Below, one piece after another: positions 7,173 to 13,703 of a stretch of 21,597 nt of DNA. The notes beneath the pieces were generated by a model. That model was not told the DNA's origin. It searched no databases and saw only the letters and a program-made list of their open reading frames with translations. This DNA comes from a virus: positions 1-21,597 of the IMG/VR virus record IMGVR_UViG_3300035183_000129; one strand, written 5' to 3'. The translations under genes were made by a program, and so were the position numbers. Position 1 is the first letter of the stretch. Each line of letters begins with the position of its first letter.

Positions 7173-7486
7173 AGGGTGAGGAGCTGGCCTGGTACCGGGT
7201 CGCTTCTCACCTAGGAATCCCAGTCGGGGAGCTGCGTGAGAGGATTACTCTCACGGAGTTCCTCGGCTGGCTCGAATATCTTCACTTCGACGAGAGTCGA
7301 ACCACCAAACTCGACTTCTATCTGGCTCAGATCGCCGCGGAATGTCGCCGTGGGTGGGTGGCGCATCCGAAACAGGTGAAGGTCGAGGATTTCTTGATTT
7401 CTACCGAGCCTCCTCCGAAACCCAACCCGGAACTCTCCAAGGCGAAATGGCTCTTCGCCTTGGGGTTCCAACCTGAAAAGAACTGA
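6837..7486 (+). CDS. Tail assembly chaperone G-T, made by -1 frameshift
   Basis: The frameshift product joins the first 110 codons of G (to base 7166) to a -1 reading frame that continues from 7166 to the stop at 7484-7486, giving about 216 residues. The T part reads RLEGEELAWYRVASHLGIP, then EFLGWLEYLHFDESRTTKLDFYLAQIAAECRRG, closely matching the pattern of phage G-T C-terminal domains, and ends PELSKAKWLFALGF. The T part has no good independent start: the open frame back to 7040 is out-of-frame sequence within G. This is the standard mechanism for siphophage tail chaperones. The T domain is expected to recruit tail tube protein. Confidence 0.82.
7160..7166 (+). promoter_or_regulatory. -1 ribosomal frameshift slippery heptamer A_AAA_AAC
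   Basis: Bases 7160-7166 read A AAA AAC in the zero frame of the G gene, an exact X_XXY_YYZ heptamer. Slippage by one base lets both tRNAs re-pair on AAA AAA and opens the T frame (next codon CGC at 7166). The zero-frame stop TAG follows two codons later, at 7170-7172. Both the site and the downstream open frame are seen directly. Confidence 0.88.
7168..7215 (+). promoter_or_regulatory. Candidate frameshift-stimulating stem-loop
   Basis: CCTAG (7168-7172) pairs with CTAGG (7211-7215) and GTGAG (7176-7180) pairs with CTCAC (7206-7210), giving ten base pairs interrupted by a three-base bulge and closed by a 25-base loop. It starts only one base after the slippery heptamer, which is closer than usual. 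The upper stem, at nine bases, is a more typical distance. It is a plausible stimulator, but the energy was not computed. Confidence 0.45.
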
Positions 7487-7489
7487 CCT

Positions 7490-10285
7490 ATGGCGTTTTT
7501 CGTAGCACCAGGTGGTTTCATTGGAGGTACCTCGCTCGGTAATCTCTACGTTCGTCTCACTGCCGATCCGTCCGCCTTCATCCGAGCCATGATGGCCTCG
7601 CAGCAGGCCACCAGCCAGGCGGCGGCTCAGATGACCCAGGCAGTGGTAGGGATGGCGGGCGCGGTGTCTTCTGCCATCATCGGCATGACGGCGGTGGCGA
7701 TCAACGAGTTCGCCAAGTTCAACAAGGCGATGACAGAAGCCACTGCGATCATGGGAGAGGTTTCTCTCAAGACGCGGATCGGCCTGGAAACCACTGCCCG
7801 CTCACTGGCGAAAGATCTGTCCATCTCAGCGAAGGATCTGGCTCAAGCCTTCTACTTCCTGACCTCAGCTGGTCTGGATGCACAACAGTCCATGAGGGCG
7901 CTTCCGATTGTGGCTCGATTCGCTTCGGCGGGTGTCCTGGACATGGAGAAGGCCACCAGTCTCTTGGCCAACGCTCAATCCGCCTTGGGCTTGAAGTCCA
8001 AGGATGCGATCGAGAACATGAAGAACATGGCCAAGGTCGCGGATGCAATCACCGCCGCCAACATCCTAGCCGACGCCACTTCGGAGCAGTTCGCGAAAGC
8101 CCTTACGAACAAAGCCGGCGCGGCCATGCGGGCTTTCAACGTTGACTTTCAGGAAGGTATCGCTGTTCTGGCTGCCTTTGCTGATCAGGGTATCAAGGCA
8201 GAGGAGGCTGGTGAAGCGTTCTCCATTATCCTTCGCGACCTTCAGAGGTCGGCCCTAAACTCTCCCCAGATCTTTCGGGAGTTTGGGGTATCGGTCTTCG
8301 ACGCGGCAGGCAATGTTCGGAGCCTGGCAGACATCCTCCATGACATGGAAGGGGCTCTGGCGGGGACTTCTTCGGAGCAGAAGCGGTTGGTGCTTCAAAT
8401 GATGGGTTTCCAAGATCGGTCCCTGTCCGCCATGCTCTCAGTCATCGGTGTCTCGGACAAGATTAAGGAATACACGGCTCGAATCAAAGAGATGGGAGGG
8501 GCGACGGAGGAAGTCTCCCAGAAGCAGATGACCTCCCTGATAGACCAGGCTACTACCCTCTGGCATCGAATTCAAGACCTGGCTATTCAGATCGGGAAGG
8601 AACTAGAACCGGTGTTGCGAGAATGGATCGACCGGATGAAGGAGGTGATAGACGAGATTTCTGATTTCGAACAGCGAACGGGAGCTCTATCTGCTGCTGC
8701 GGCCACGGTGGTGGATGTCTTCAAGGCGATCCTGGTAGGACTCATGACGGTGTGGACGGTCCTCAAGAACGTCGCCACCATCATCGCCGATACGCTTGTC
8801 TCGTTGTGGTCGGTTCTGAAGCCTTTGGGGTTGTTCCTGGTAGACATTCTCAAGCGTGTGGGTGTCGCCATCTACGAGGCGGCGAAGGCTTTCGAGTTCC
8901 TGTTCAAAGCGGTTCAGAGCCTCATCAGGTTCAACATCTTTGAAGCCCAACGGAATCTCGAGACTTTCAAAGACAGATTCTTGGGAGCCTTCTCGGAAGC
9001 CTGGCAGGGTGTCAAAGAAGACTCGAAGAAGAACTGGGACGATCTGAAAGAAGGATGGAACCAGCTGCTCAAGGTCTTCCCCGAGATGGCCAAGATGACC
9101 TTGGAGGATCTGGCCCAGCAGTGGGAGCAGTATGCTGATCGAGTCTTGAAACTCTTTCCGTCGTTCGAAGAGCGCCAGAAGAAAACTGAAGCGCTGATGG
9201 ACACCACCAAGAAGCAGCTTCAAGGGGTGGCTCAGGCGGCGGACGGGGTCAGGAAGGCGGTGGACAAGGCCTCTGAATCCTTCCAGAGGATGTCGGTCCA
9301 GGCTGTCATCAATTCCCACAAGGTCGAAGCGCTGCTGAACCTCCTAGGGGTTCCGAAGATGTCGCAGCGGCCTGTGGCACCGAACGTGAAGGCGCTGATG
9401 GAGCGGATTACGTTCGAGTCGGGTGGGAATGTCAACACGGAGCAGGCGGCTGAAATGCTGCGCGCCGCTAACATCCCGGTCGGTGGGATGGCTCGAGGAG
9501 CTTCGGCATTGGAACTTCTAGGTCCTGAGACCTTTCAGATCCGCCAGTTCCAAGAGGAAATCGAGCAGAACAAGGCGAAACTTGATATCCTAAAACAGCT
9601 GGGTGATCAAGAGGTTGAGCTGACTGAAGACATTCAGAAGCGCAAGGAAGAGGCAATCAAAGCCTACAACGAGCGACTCAAGGAACTCACTCTCGCCCAG
9701 AGTGTCTTGCTGATCAAACAGTACGAAAACTCTTTCGGGGAGTTGGCGGATGCGTTGAAAGGGTTTGCAGGCGAACAGAGTGGGATCTACAAGGCGATGT
9801 TCGCTGTCTCTAAGGCCTTCGCCTTAGCCGACGCCATCATCAAGATTCAGCAAGGCATGGCTCAAGCGCTGGTGCTGCCCTTCCCGGCCAACCTAGCTGC
9901 TATCGCTCAAGTTGTCTCAGCTACTGCGAGCATCATCTCGACGATTCAGTCGGTGACGATGACGTTTTCAGGCGAACGGGCGATGGGCGGCCCAGTTCAG
10001 AGGAATCGAACCTATCTCGTCGGTGAGAAAGGTCCGGAGCTCTTTGTACCTTCCCAGTCTGGGTCCATAATTCCCAACGATCGGCTGGCGATGGGTGGGT
10101 CAGTTCAGGTTATCGTGAACAACTTCACCGATGCTCAAGCTGAGGTTCGAGAGCGCCAGATCGGAGAGAAGCGAGTGATCGAAGTCATGATCAAGCGGAT
10201 CAAGCAAGAGCTCAGTTCGGACGTCCGAGATGGACGAGGGGATTTTGTGCGGGCGATGGAATCGACCTACCGCCTCAAACGATGA
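7490..10285 (+). CDS. Tail tape measure protein (TP901-type)
   Basis: A 931-residue protein that sets tail length and is likely ejected with the DNA. The N-terminal third has the TP901 core: LYVRLTADPSAFIRAMMASQQATS, FNKAMTEATAIMGEV, then LAQAFYFLTSAGLDAQQSMRALP and a long AAFADQGIKAEEAGEAFSIILRDLQ region. A strongly hydrophobic block lies around residues 407-470 and a second around 770-825. Charged coiled-coil helices lie between and before them. The C-terminus has the familiar GGPVQRNRTYLVGEKGPELFVPSQSGSIIPND motif near residue 831. It directly follows the G-T chaperone and is the largest complete gene in the window. Confidence 0.92.
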   Translation: MAFFVAPGGFIGGTSLGNLYVRLTADPSAFIRAMMASQQATSQAAAQMTQAVVGMAGAVSSAIIGMTAVAINEFAKFNKAMTEATAIMGEVSLKTRIGLETTARSLAKDLSISAKDLAQAFYFLTSAGLDAQQSMRALPIVARFASAGVLDMEKATSLLANAQSALGLKSKDAIENMKNMAKVADAITAANILADATSEQFAKALTNKAGAAMRAFNVDFQEGIAVLAAFADQGIKAEEAGEAFSIILRDLQRSALNSPQIFREFGVSVFDAAGNVRSLADILHDMEGALAGTSSEQKRLVLQMMGFQDRSLSAMLSVIGVSDKIKEYTARIKEMGGATEEVSQKQMTSLIDQATTLWHRIQDLAIQIGKELEPVLREWIDRMKEVIDEISDFEQRTGALSAAAATVVDVFKAILVGLMTVWTVLKNVATIIADTLVSLWSVLKPLGLFLVDILKRVGVAIYEAAKAFEFLFKAVQSLIRFNIFEAQRNLETFKDRFLGAFSEAWQGVKEDSKKNWDDLKEGWNQLLKVFPEMAKMTLEDLAQQWEQYADRVLKLFPSFEERQKKTEALMDTTKKQLQGVAQAADGVRKAVDKASESFQRMSVQAVINSHKVEALLNLLGVPKMSQRPVAPNVKALMERITFESGGNVNTEQAAEMLRAANIPVGGMARGASALELLGPETFQIRQFQEEIEQNKAKLDILKQLGDQEVELTEDIQKRKEEAIKAYNERLKELTLAQSVLLIKQYENSFGELADALKGFAGEQSGIYKAMFAVSKAFALADAIIKIQQGMAQALVLPFPANLAAIAQVVSATASIISTIQSVTMTFSGERAMGGPVQRNRTYLVGEKGPELFVPSQSGSIIPNDRLAMGGSVQVIVNNFTDAQAEVRERQIGEKRVIEVMIKRIKQELSSDVRDGRGDFVRAMESTYRLKR

Positions 10286-10288
10286 GCC

Positions 10289-10666
10289 GTGAACGTTACC
10301 ACGACCAATTCTTGGCCCGCTGAGCTACCGGCTCCTCGGTTGGACTATCATGGGGAGCCGTTCTACCAGAATTTGGTCAGTCCTGAAGAGGCTCCGATCA
10401 TTTTTCGTTCAAGGCGGTTCGTTCGACCTTATCCGGTCATTCAGGCTGTTTGGGTCCTCACAGACGAACAGTTCGGCACCTTCGAGACTTTCTGGGAGAC
10501 GAACCTCGGGCATGGTGTAGCTTGGTTCACTTTGGATCTCAGATATCCGAAGAACAGCTCTCTCTCGAATTGGGTGGTGAGGTTCGAGGGAGAATACCAG
10601 GCCGAGAAGTTGGACCAGAAGCTGTGGCAGATCACCGCCCCCTTGATCTTACTCCATGAACTTTGA
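10289..10666 (+). CDS. Minor tail protein, gpM-like position (distal tail), copy 1
   Basis: A 125-residue protein directly after the tape measure, the place of lambda gpM. It has the pattern of a phage family I recall here: a W-P-x-x-LPAP start (SWPAELPAPRLDY), a strand with RSRRFVRPYP, VWVLTDEQFGTFETFWETNLGHGVAWFTLDL, then VRFEGEYQAEKLDQKLWQITAPLIL. The order is a beta strand, an F..F..F helix, G.AWF.L, then W.I.A.L. It probably forms the joint between tail tube and tip. The start is GTG. A clear paralogue lies at 11608-12081. Confidence 0.68.
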   Translation: MNVTTTNSWPAELPAPRLDYHGEPFYQNLVSPEEAPIIFRSRRFVRPYPVIQAVWVLTDEQFGTFETFWETNLGHGVAWFTLDLRYPKNSSLSNWVVRFEGEYQAEKLDQKLWQITAPLILLHEL

Positions 10667-10979
10667 GACGAGACTCGTGGAAGACATCATCAGTCTGAAG
10701 AGGGATGTCAAGGAGATTCGAGAGTGCCTACTGGGTGATCGAATCGCCGGCAAGCCTGGTCTCATTCAACTGATTGAGGAAATTCGGAGAGAGATCTACG
10801 GAGACTCTAGTCGGCACCAGGTCGGGTTGATTGAGAGACAGGATGAACTTCGACAGATCTTGGAGGCCCTGGATCGACAGAAAGAAGCCATACGCTGGAT
10901 GGCGGTCGGATGGGCTGGTGCTGTCTCGTTGATCCTCTCCATCGCGTCCTATTGGATCAGGCACTTTCTAGGGAAATGA
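10656..10979 (+). CDS. Holin-like coiled-coil protein with one C-terminal membrane segment
   Basis: A 107-residue protein with an N-terminal charged coiled coil (LVEDIISLKRDVKEIRECL and EEIRREIYGD, then QDELRQILEALDRQKEAIR) and a single C-terminal membrane helix at about residues 81-103 (WMAVGWAGAVSLILSIASYW). This architecture resembles XhlA/hemolysin-type accessory holins, but many other membrane-anchored phage proteins look the same. It overlaps the preceding gene by 11 bases, and its stop overlaps the next gene's ATG (ATGA). It is therefore coupled to a putative hydrolase, compatible with a lysis or envelope role. That role is inferred from topology and position only. Confidence 0.55.
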   Translation: MNFETRLVEDIISLKRDVKEIRECLLGDRIAGKPGLIQLIEEIRREIYGDSSRHQVGLIERQDELRQILEALDRQKEAIRWMAVGWAGAVSLILSIASYWIRHFLGK

Positions 10980-11596
10980 GACGGGTCTTCATCTACGTGA
11001 ACGGCATCCTGACCTTCCCAGGTCGGAGTTCGAACTGGACCGGGAGAGCTGTCACTGCCACGCATCTCCTGACCCAGGCCCGAGCCGAGAAGGTAGAGTA
11101 TCTTTCCTTTCCTTCTCTCACAAGGCTTCTAGGACAGCGCCACCGCGTTAACCGATTGATTCGAACCATTGGATTCTACCGGGGATGGAAAATCACTCTG
11201 GTAGGTCATTCAAATGGCGCGGCAGTGATCGCGGATGCACTCAAACGACTGGACTGGTATCCGATTGACGAGGTGATCCTGTTCAGTCCAGCTTGCGGTG
11301 CGGACATGGAGCTGAACGGATTCGCCGCTGCATTGCGCGAGAAACGGTTGAGCAGGGTTCGAATCTACATCGCCGGCAAAGATTGGGCGATGCGGTTGGC
11401 CATGTCTTTCTTGGGGAAACTGTGCGGGTACGGTTCTCTTGGTCTCACTGGTCCTCGACACTTTGTGAGTCCGGCAGTTCAAGTGGTCGAGAAGCCCAAC
11501 TGGAACCATAGTGAGTGGTGGACGGATACCAACTTCCCTTGGACGATGGGTGAAATCCTAGGGAAGGAACTTGCTTTGAACCCCGAGGTCCAGTAG
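10976..11596 (+). CDS. Alpha/beta hydrolase (putative lipase/esterase)
   Basis: A 206-residue protein from the ATG at 10976, which overlaps the upstream stop; an upstream in-frame start at 10910 would lie inside the membrane-protein gene and is not favoured. It carries the nucleophile elbow ITLVGHSNGAAV with Ser79 in G-x-S-x-G. A second strand, DEVILFSPACG, follows. RVRIYIAGKDWAM offers Asp136 and NWNHSEWW offers His178, giving a plausible Ser-Asp-His triad in the right order. The N-terminus VFIYVNGILTFPGRSSNW has the strand and oxyanion-loop look of lipases. No signal peptide is visible. Lysis (LysB-like), tail-borne deacetylation or host-lipid attack are all possible; the substrate is unknown. 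Confidence 0.7.
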   Translation: MRRVFIYVNGILTFPGRSSNWTGRAVTATHLLTQARAEKVEYLSFPSLTRLLGQRHRVNRLIRTIGFYRGWKITLVGHSNGAAVIADALKRLDWYPIDEVILFSPACGADMELNGFAAALREKRLSRVRIYIAGKDWAMRLAMSFLGKLCGYGSLGLTGPRHFVSPAVQVVEKPNWNHSEWWTDTNFPWTMGEILGKELALNPEVQ

Positions 11597-11607
11597 ATTT
11601 TTCTAGA

Positions 11608-12081
11608 ATGTCGCTGCCGAGCTGGCCAACTACATTGCCTGCTCCTCTCTTGGAGGGGTATCGACTCTCCTCTTCGTCGCGAAAGTATGCGACGGAGATG
11701 GAGACTGGAAGAAAGCGCATTCGTCGGCAGTTCGAGGAACTTCGAAAGATAGCTGAGGTCCAGTGGACTTTTACGGGGGACCAGTTCTACACCTTCCGGT
11801 CATTCTTCCAGGATGTTCTCCAGAACGGCACGCTGGCTTTCACTTTGAACCTCTACGGAGAACCGCAGGAGGTTCGGTTCCTCCAAGCCAGCTTTTCTTT
11901 CGACCATTCTGACAACCTCTTTCGAGTCTCGTCAGTGCTAGAGGTACCTCCGATCGTTCCGATCCCGGTCGATCTCACCTTCACCTATTCTCTAGGTGGT
12001 TCAGCATTCCGAGACACTGGAAACCTGATCACTTTCGGCGTTTCGTTGAACGGAGCGCCGGTCGTCGAACGCGAAAAATGA
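11608..12081 (+). CDS. Minor tail protein, gpM-like paralogue, copy 2
   Basis: A 157-residue protein that shares the layout of the 10289-10666 product: SLPSWPTTLPAPLLEGYRLSS, then TGRKRIRRQFEEL, AEVQWTFTGDQFYTFRSFFQDVLQNGTLAFTLNL, and VRFLQASFSFDHSDNLFRVSSVLEVPP. Matched features are W-P-x-x-LPAP, the W.T/LTD.QF.TF..F helix, G..(A)F.L.L, and a closing V..L. The last ~30 residues (PIVPIPVDLTFTYSLGGSAFRDTG onwards) are an extension absent in copy 1. Two copies separated by a membrane protein and a hydrolase suggest gene duplication and divergence or two stacked tail-tip components. Confidence 0.65.
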   Translation: MSLPSWPTTLPAPLLEGYRLSSSSRKYATEMETGRKRIRRQFEELRKIAEVQWTFTGDQFYTFRSFFQDVLQNGTLAFTLNLYGEPQEVRFLQASFSFDHSDNLFRVSSVLEVPPIVPIPVDLTFTYSLGGSAFRDTGNLITFGVSLNGAPVVEREK

Positions 12082-12206
12082 AACTTTTCCTTCCACCAAC
12101 CTACCCCAGCAGTCCGCAAGAGCTGCTGAATCCCCACCTCCGGCGGCGGGTGCTTTCGGCCTCCACCTGCCCGCCCGCCGCCGGGTTCACTTTCAACTTG
12201 GAATGA
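12078..12206 (+). CDS. Possible 42-residue small protein upstream of virion cassette
   Basis: An ATG overlapping the preceding stop (ATGA) opens a 42-codon frame, MKLFLPPTYPSS to FTFNLE, ending three bases before the next ATG. The overlap matches the operon's coupling style. However, the protein is short, Pro/Arg-rich, unrecognised, and contains an 11-bp GC hairpin, so it may be only a leader. It shares the reading frame of the gene at 12210, separated by one TGA. Confidence 0.35.
   Translation: MKLFLPPTYPSSPQELLNPHLRRRVLSASTCPPAAGFTFNLE
12140..12184 (+). promoter_or_regulatory. 11-bp all-GC hairpin upstream of virion cassette
   Basis: CCGGCGGCGGG (12140-12150) is perfectly complementary to CCCGCCGCCGG (12174-12184) with a 23-base loop. 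No T-run follows. It ends 25 bases before the ATG at 12210, so it could affect transcription or isolate the downstream ribosome site. It could also mark the junction of an inserted cassette. Confidence 0.5.
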
Positions 12207-12209
12207 AGT

Positions 12210-13148
12210 ATGGCGCTGCAACTCTATCAGCACATTGACACTGGAGCCCCTGCGGCCAACGCGCGCGTGATAAGCGTGCTTCGCGCGTGTCTGGTCAACG
12301 GCTATAGTTCAAAGGCTGCGGCTGGATGGTCGGAAGCTTTCACTGGCACGAACAAAGCGGTGTTCAAGATGCCCGCGACAGCTCCGCGGCAACTTCACTT
12401 GCGGCTTGAAGTGTACAGCACCACTTCAACACGCTGGAACGGTTACGTTGACATGTCGGACATAGACACCGGAACTTACAAGTTTTTCAACGGTAACTAT
12501 ACTTGCTACGACGACACCGGTACCACAGGTTGGAAAGTGCTCGCGGATGACAAGACGGTAATTTGGATTCCACGCGGTACTGATTACGTCTGGCGCTGCT
12601 ACTATTTCGGTTACTTGAGAGATGAAGCGCCGGGAGACTTAAATCACGCTTGGTGCGGGGGCAATCAAGGTCTGGGAGGCTATCCGTCCACTGTAGGCTC
12701 TTTCTGGGCGGTGTATTCTGGCAGCAACCCGTGGGGGCAATCTGTCTATGGGCAACTGCTCGGTCCTTACGGCGAGTCGCTGGGTTCTACGGTTTATGCT
12801 ATCGGGACGACGATGATGGGCACAACGCATGAGGACCAAAGAGACAATCAAGAAGGGACACGATTCCCCGGCGCTCCTCCCAGCAACGGTGTCTATCAAT
12901 TCGCGAGGATGCCCATCACGGAAGCGGGAGACAACTACACGCCTTGCGTCTTGCGCGGCAACTTGCGCGGATTGGTATGGCCTTGTCACCGCTACTCGAC
13001 GTTGACTGACGATTTGACCATCTCCGGTGTCGGCCAATACAGCGGGTTCACAATCAGGATTCTGAAAGACGTGAAGGCCTTCGACAACATCACGAAGCCG
13101 GGGGAAAGCAATACGTTCGCTTTTGGTTTGGTAATCGGAGACACTTGA
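12210..13148 (+). CDS. Virion/tail structural protein, function unknown
   Basis: A 312-residue protein. The N-terminus LYQHIDTGAP, then VISVLRACLVNGYSSKAAAGWSEAFTGTNKAVFKMP, is a pattern I recall from phage tail-region hypothetical proteins, often annotated as virion structural proteins. The rest is Gly/Tyr/Trp-rich with beta-type periodicity (RLEVYSTTSTRWNGYVDMSD, WKVLADDKTVIWIPRG) and no membrane segment. Its arginine codons lean to CGC more than the neighbouring genes do, and G/C-rich runs are more frequent, suggesting separate acquisition. The next gene starts two bases after its stop. Confidence 0.6.
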   Translation: MALQLYQHIDTGAPAANARVISVLRACLVNGYSSKAAAGWSEAFTGTNKAVFKMPATAPRQLHLRLEVYSTTSTRWNGYVDMSDIDTGTYKFFNGNYTCYDDTGTTGWKVLADDKTVIWIPRGTDYVWRCYYFGYLRDEAPGDLNHAWCGGNQGLGGYPSTVGSFWAVYSGSNPWGQSVYGQLLGPYGESLGSTVYAIGTTMMGTTHEDQRDNQEGTRFPGAPPSNGVYQFARMPITEAGDNYTPCVLRGNLRGLVWPCHRYSTLTDDLTISGVGQYSGFTIRILKDVKAFDNITKPGESNTFAFGLVIGDT

Positions 13149-13149
13149 A

Positions 13150-13578
13150 ATGCCTGATACTGCCAACGACCGCTGCCCGGTTCTGGGTTTTGTCCCCAAG
13201 AAACCTTGGATTGCGTTTCAAATCAACAGCGAGCCGTTTGCTTTGGGCGGCCTGGACGCGACTACGGGCAATCCGGCTCCCAGCTTGAAACTGAGAGCCG
13301 GACGCTGGCCGGTGCGTCTTGCCGTCAAATCGGGCGCGCGGACGGTGAAAGTGGACGTGCGCCAACCGGACGCCACAGCGGCAAGGCCGGTGATGAGGAT
13401 CAAAGCAAACTCATCTATCGGTATCCCTTCCGATGTGACTGCCACCGCCGGAAGTCAAACGACCTGGCAGACAATTTCAGCCACCATCAATCCGACAGCC
13501 GACGGAGCGTTTGTCTTGGAGCTCGAAAATCCTGACCCGGAGAAACCATGTTGGTTCGACAACGTCAAGATCCAATGA
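13150..13578 (+). CDS. Small beta-sandwich-like virion protein, function unknown
   Basis: A 142-residue protein that begins PNDRCPVLGF-like (actual start MPDTANDRCPVLGFVPKK) and continues with PSLKLRAGRWPVRLAVKSGARTVKVDVRQP, MRIKANSSIG, TWQTISATINPTADGAFVLELENPD and CWFDNVKIQ. The alternating strands and the closing W-F-D-N-V-K motif resemble carbohydrate-binding or appendage-type beta-sandwiches, in which a final WFDNV strand is common. The family is not identified. It shares the atypical codon style of the upstream gene, so the pair looks like one cassette. Confidence 0.55.
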   Translation: MPDTANDRCPVLGFVPKKPWIAFQINSEPFALGGLDATTGNPAPSLKLRAGRWPVRLAVKSGARTVKVDVRQPDATAARPVMRIKANSSIGIPSDVTATAGSQTTWQTISATINPTADGAFVLELENPDPEKPCWFDNVKIQ

Positions 13579-13703
13579 TGCGATTTCGGGTGAACCTGGC
13601 GAGACTGACGGGGACTGCAACCACCCAAGGAGCAGGGAGGTTCGTTTGGTTCTCCTCCCTGCTCCTTTCTCTACATGAGGAAGCTCTAAAAGAGGCAGCA
13701 TGA
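13575..13703 (+). CDS. Possible 42-residue small ORF between cassette and tail fibre
   Basis: An ATGATGA overlap with the preceding stop opens a 42-codon frame whose own TGA overlaps the tail-fibre ATG (ATGA). These are the same coupling signals used across the operon. Against it, the sequence (MMRFRVNLARLTG onwards) is unrecognised and lies over a strong terminator-like hairpin. Its role may be simply to carry ribosomes across the hairpin to the fibre gene. Confidence 0.3.
   Translation: MMRFRVNLARLTGTATTQGAGRFVWFSSLLLSLHEEALKEAA
13627..13667 (+). terminator. Strong hairpin resembling an intrinsic terminator before the tail fibre
   Basis: A perfect 14-bp stem: AAGGAGCAGGGAGG (13627-13640) pairs with CCTCCCTGCTCCTT (13654-13667) around a 13-base loop, and the 3' side runs into TTTCT. 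The stem is stronger than needed, but the T-tract is short. With no obvious promoter in the 32 bases before the next start, it more likely attenuates than ends the late transcript. A ribosome translating the small ORF across it would disrupt it. Confidence 0.65.

Noticed and set aside
7040-7486. T-domain ORF as a separate gene with its own start at 7040
   Set aside because: Residues before the slippery site read as out-of-frame G sequence. The frameshift at 7160-7166 explains the frame better.
12204-12206. TGA between the 42-codon ORF and the 12210 gene as a readthrough or selenocysteine codon
   Set aside because: The two frames are in phase, but a good ATG follows three bases later and no recoding signal was seen. 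Simple termination and restart is enough.
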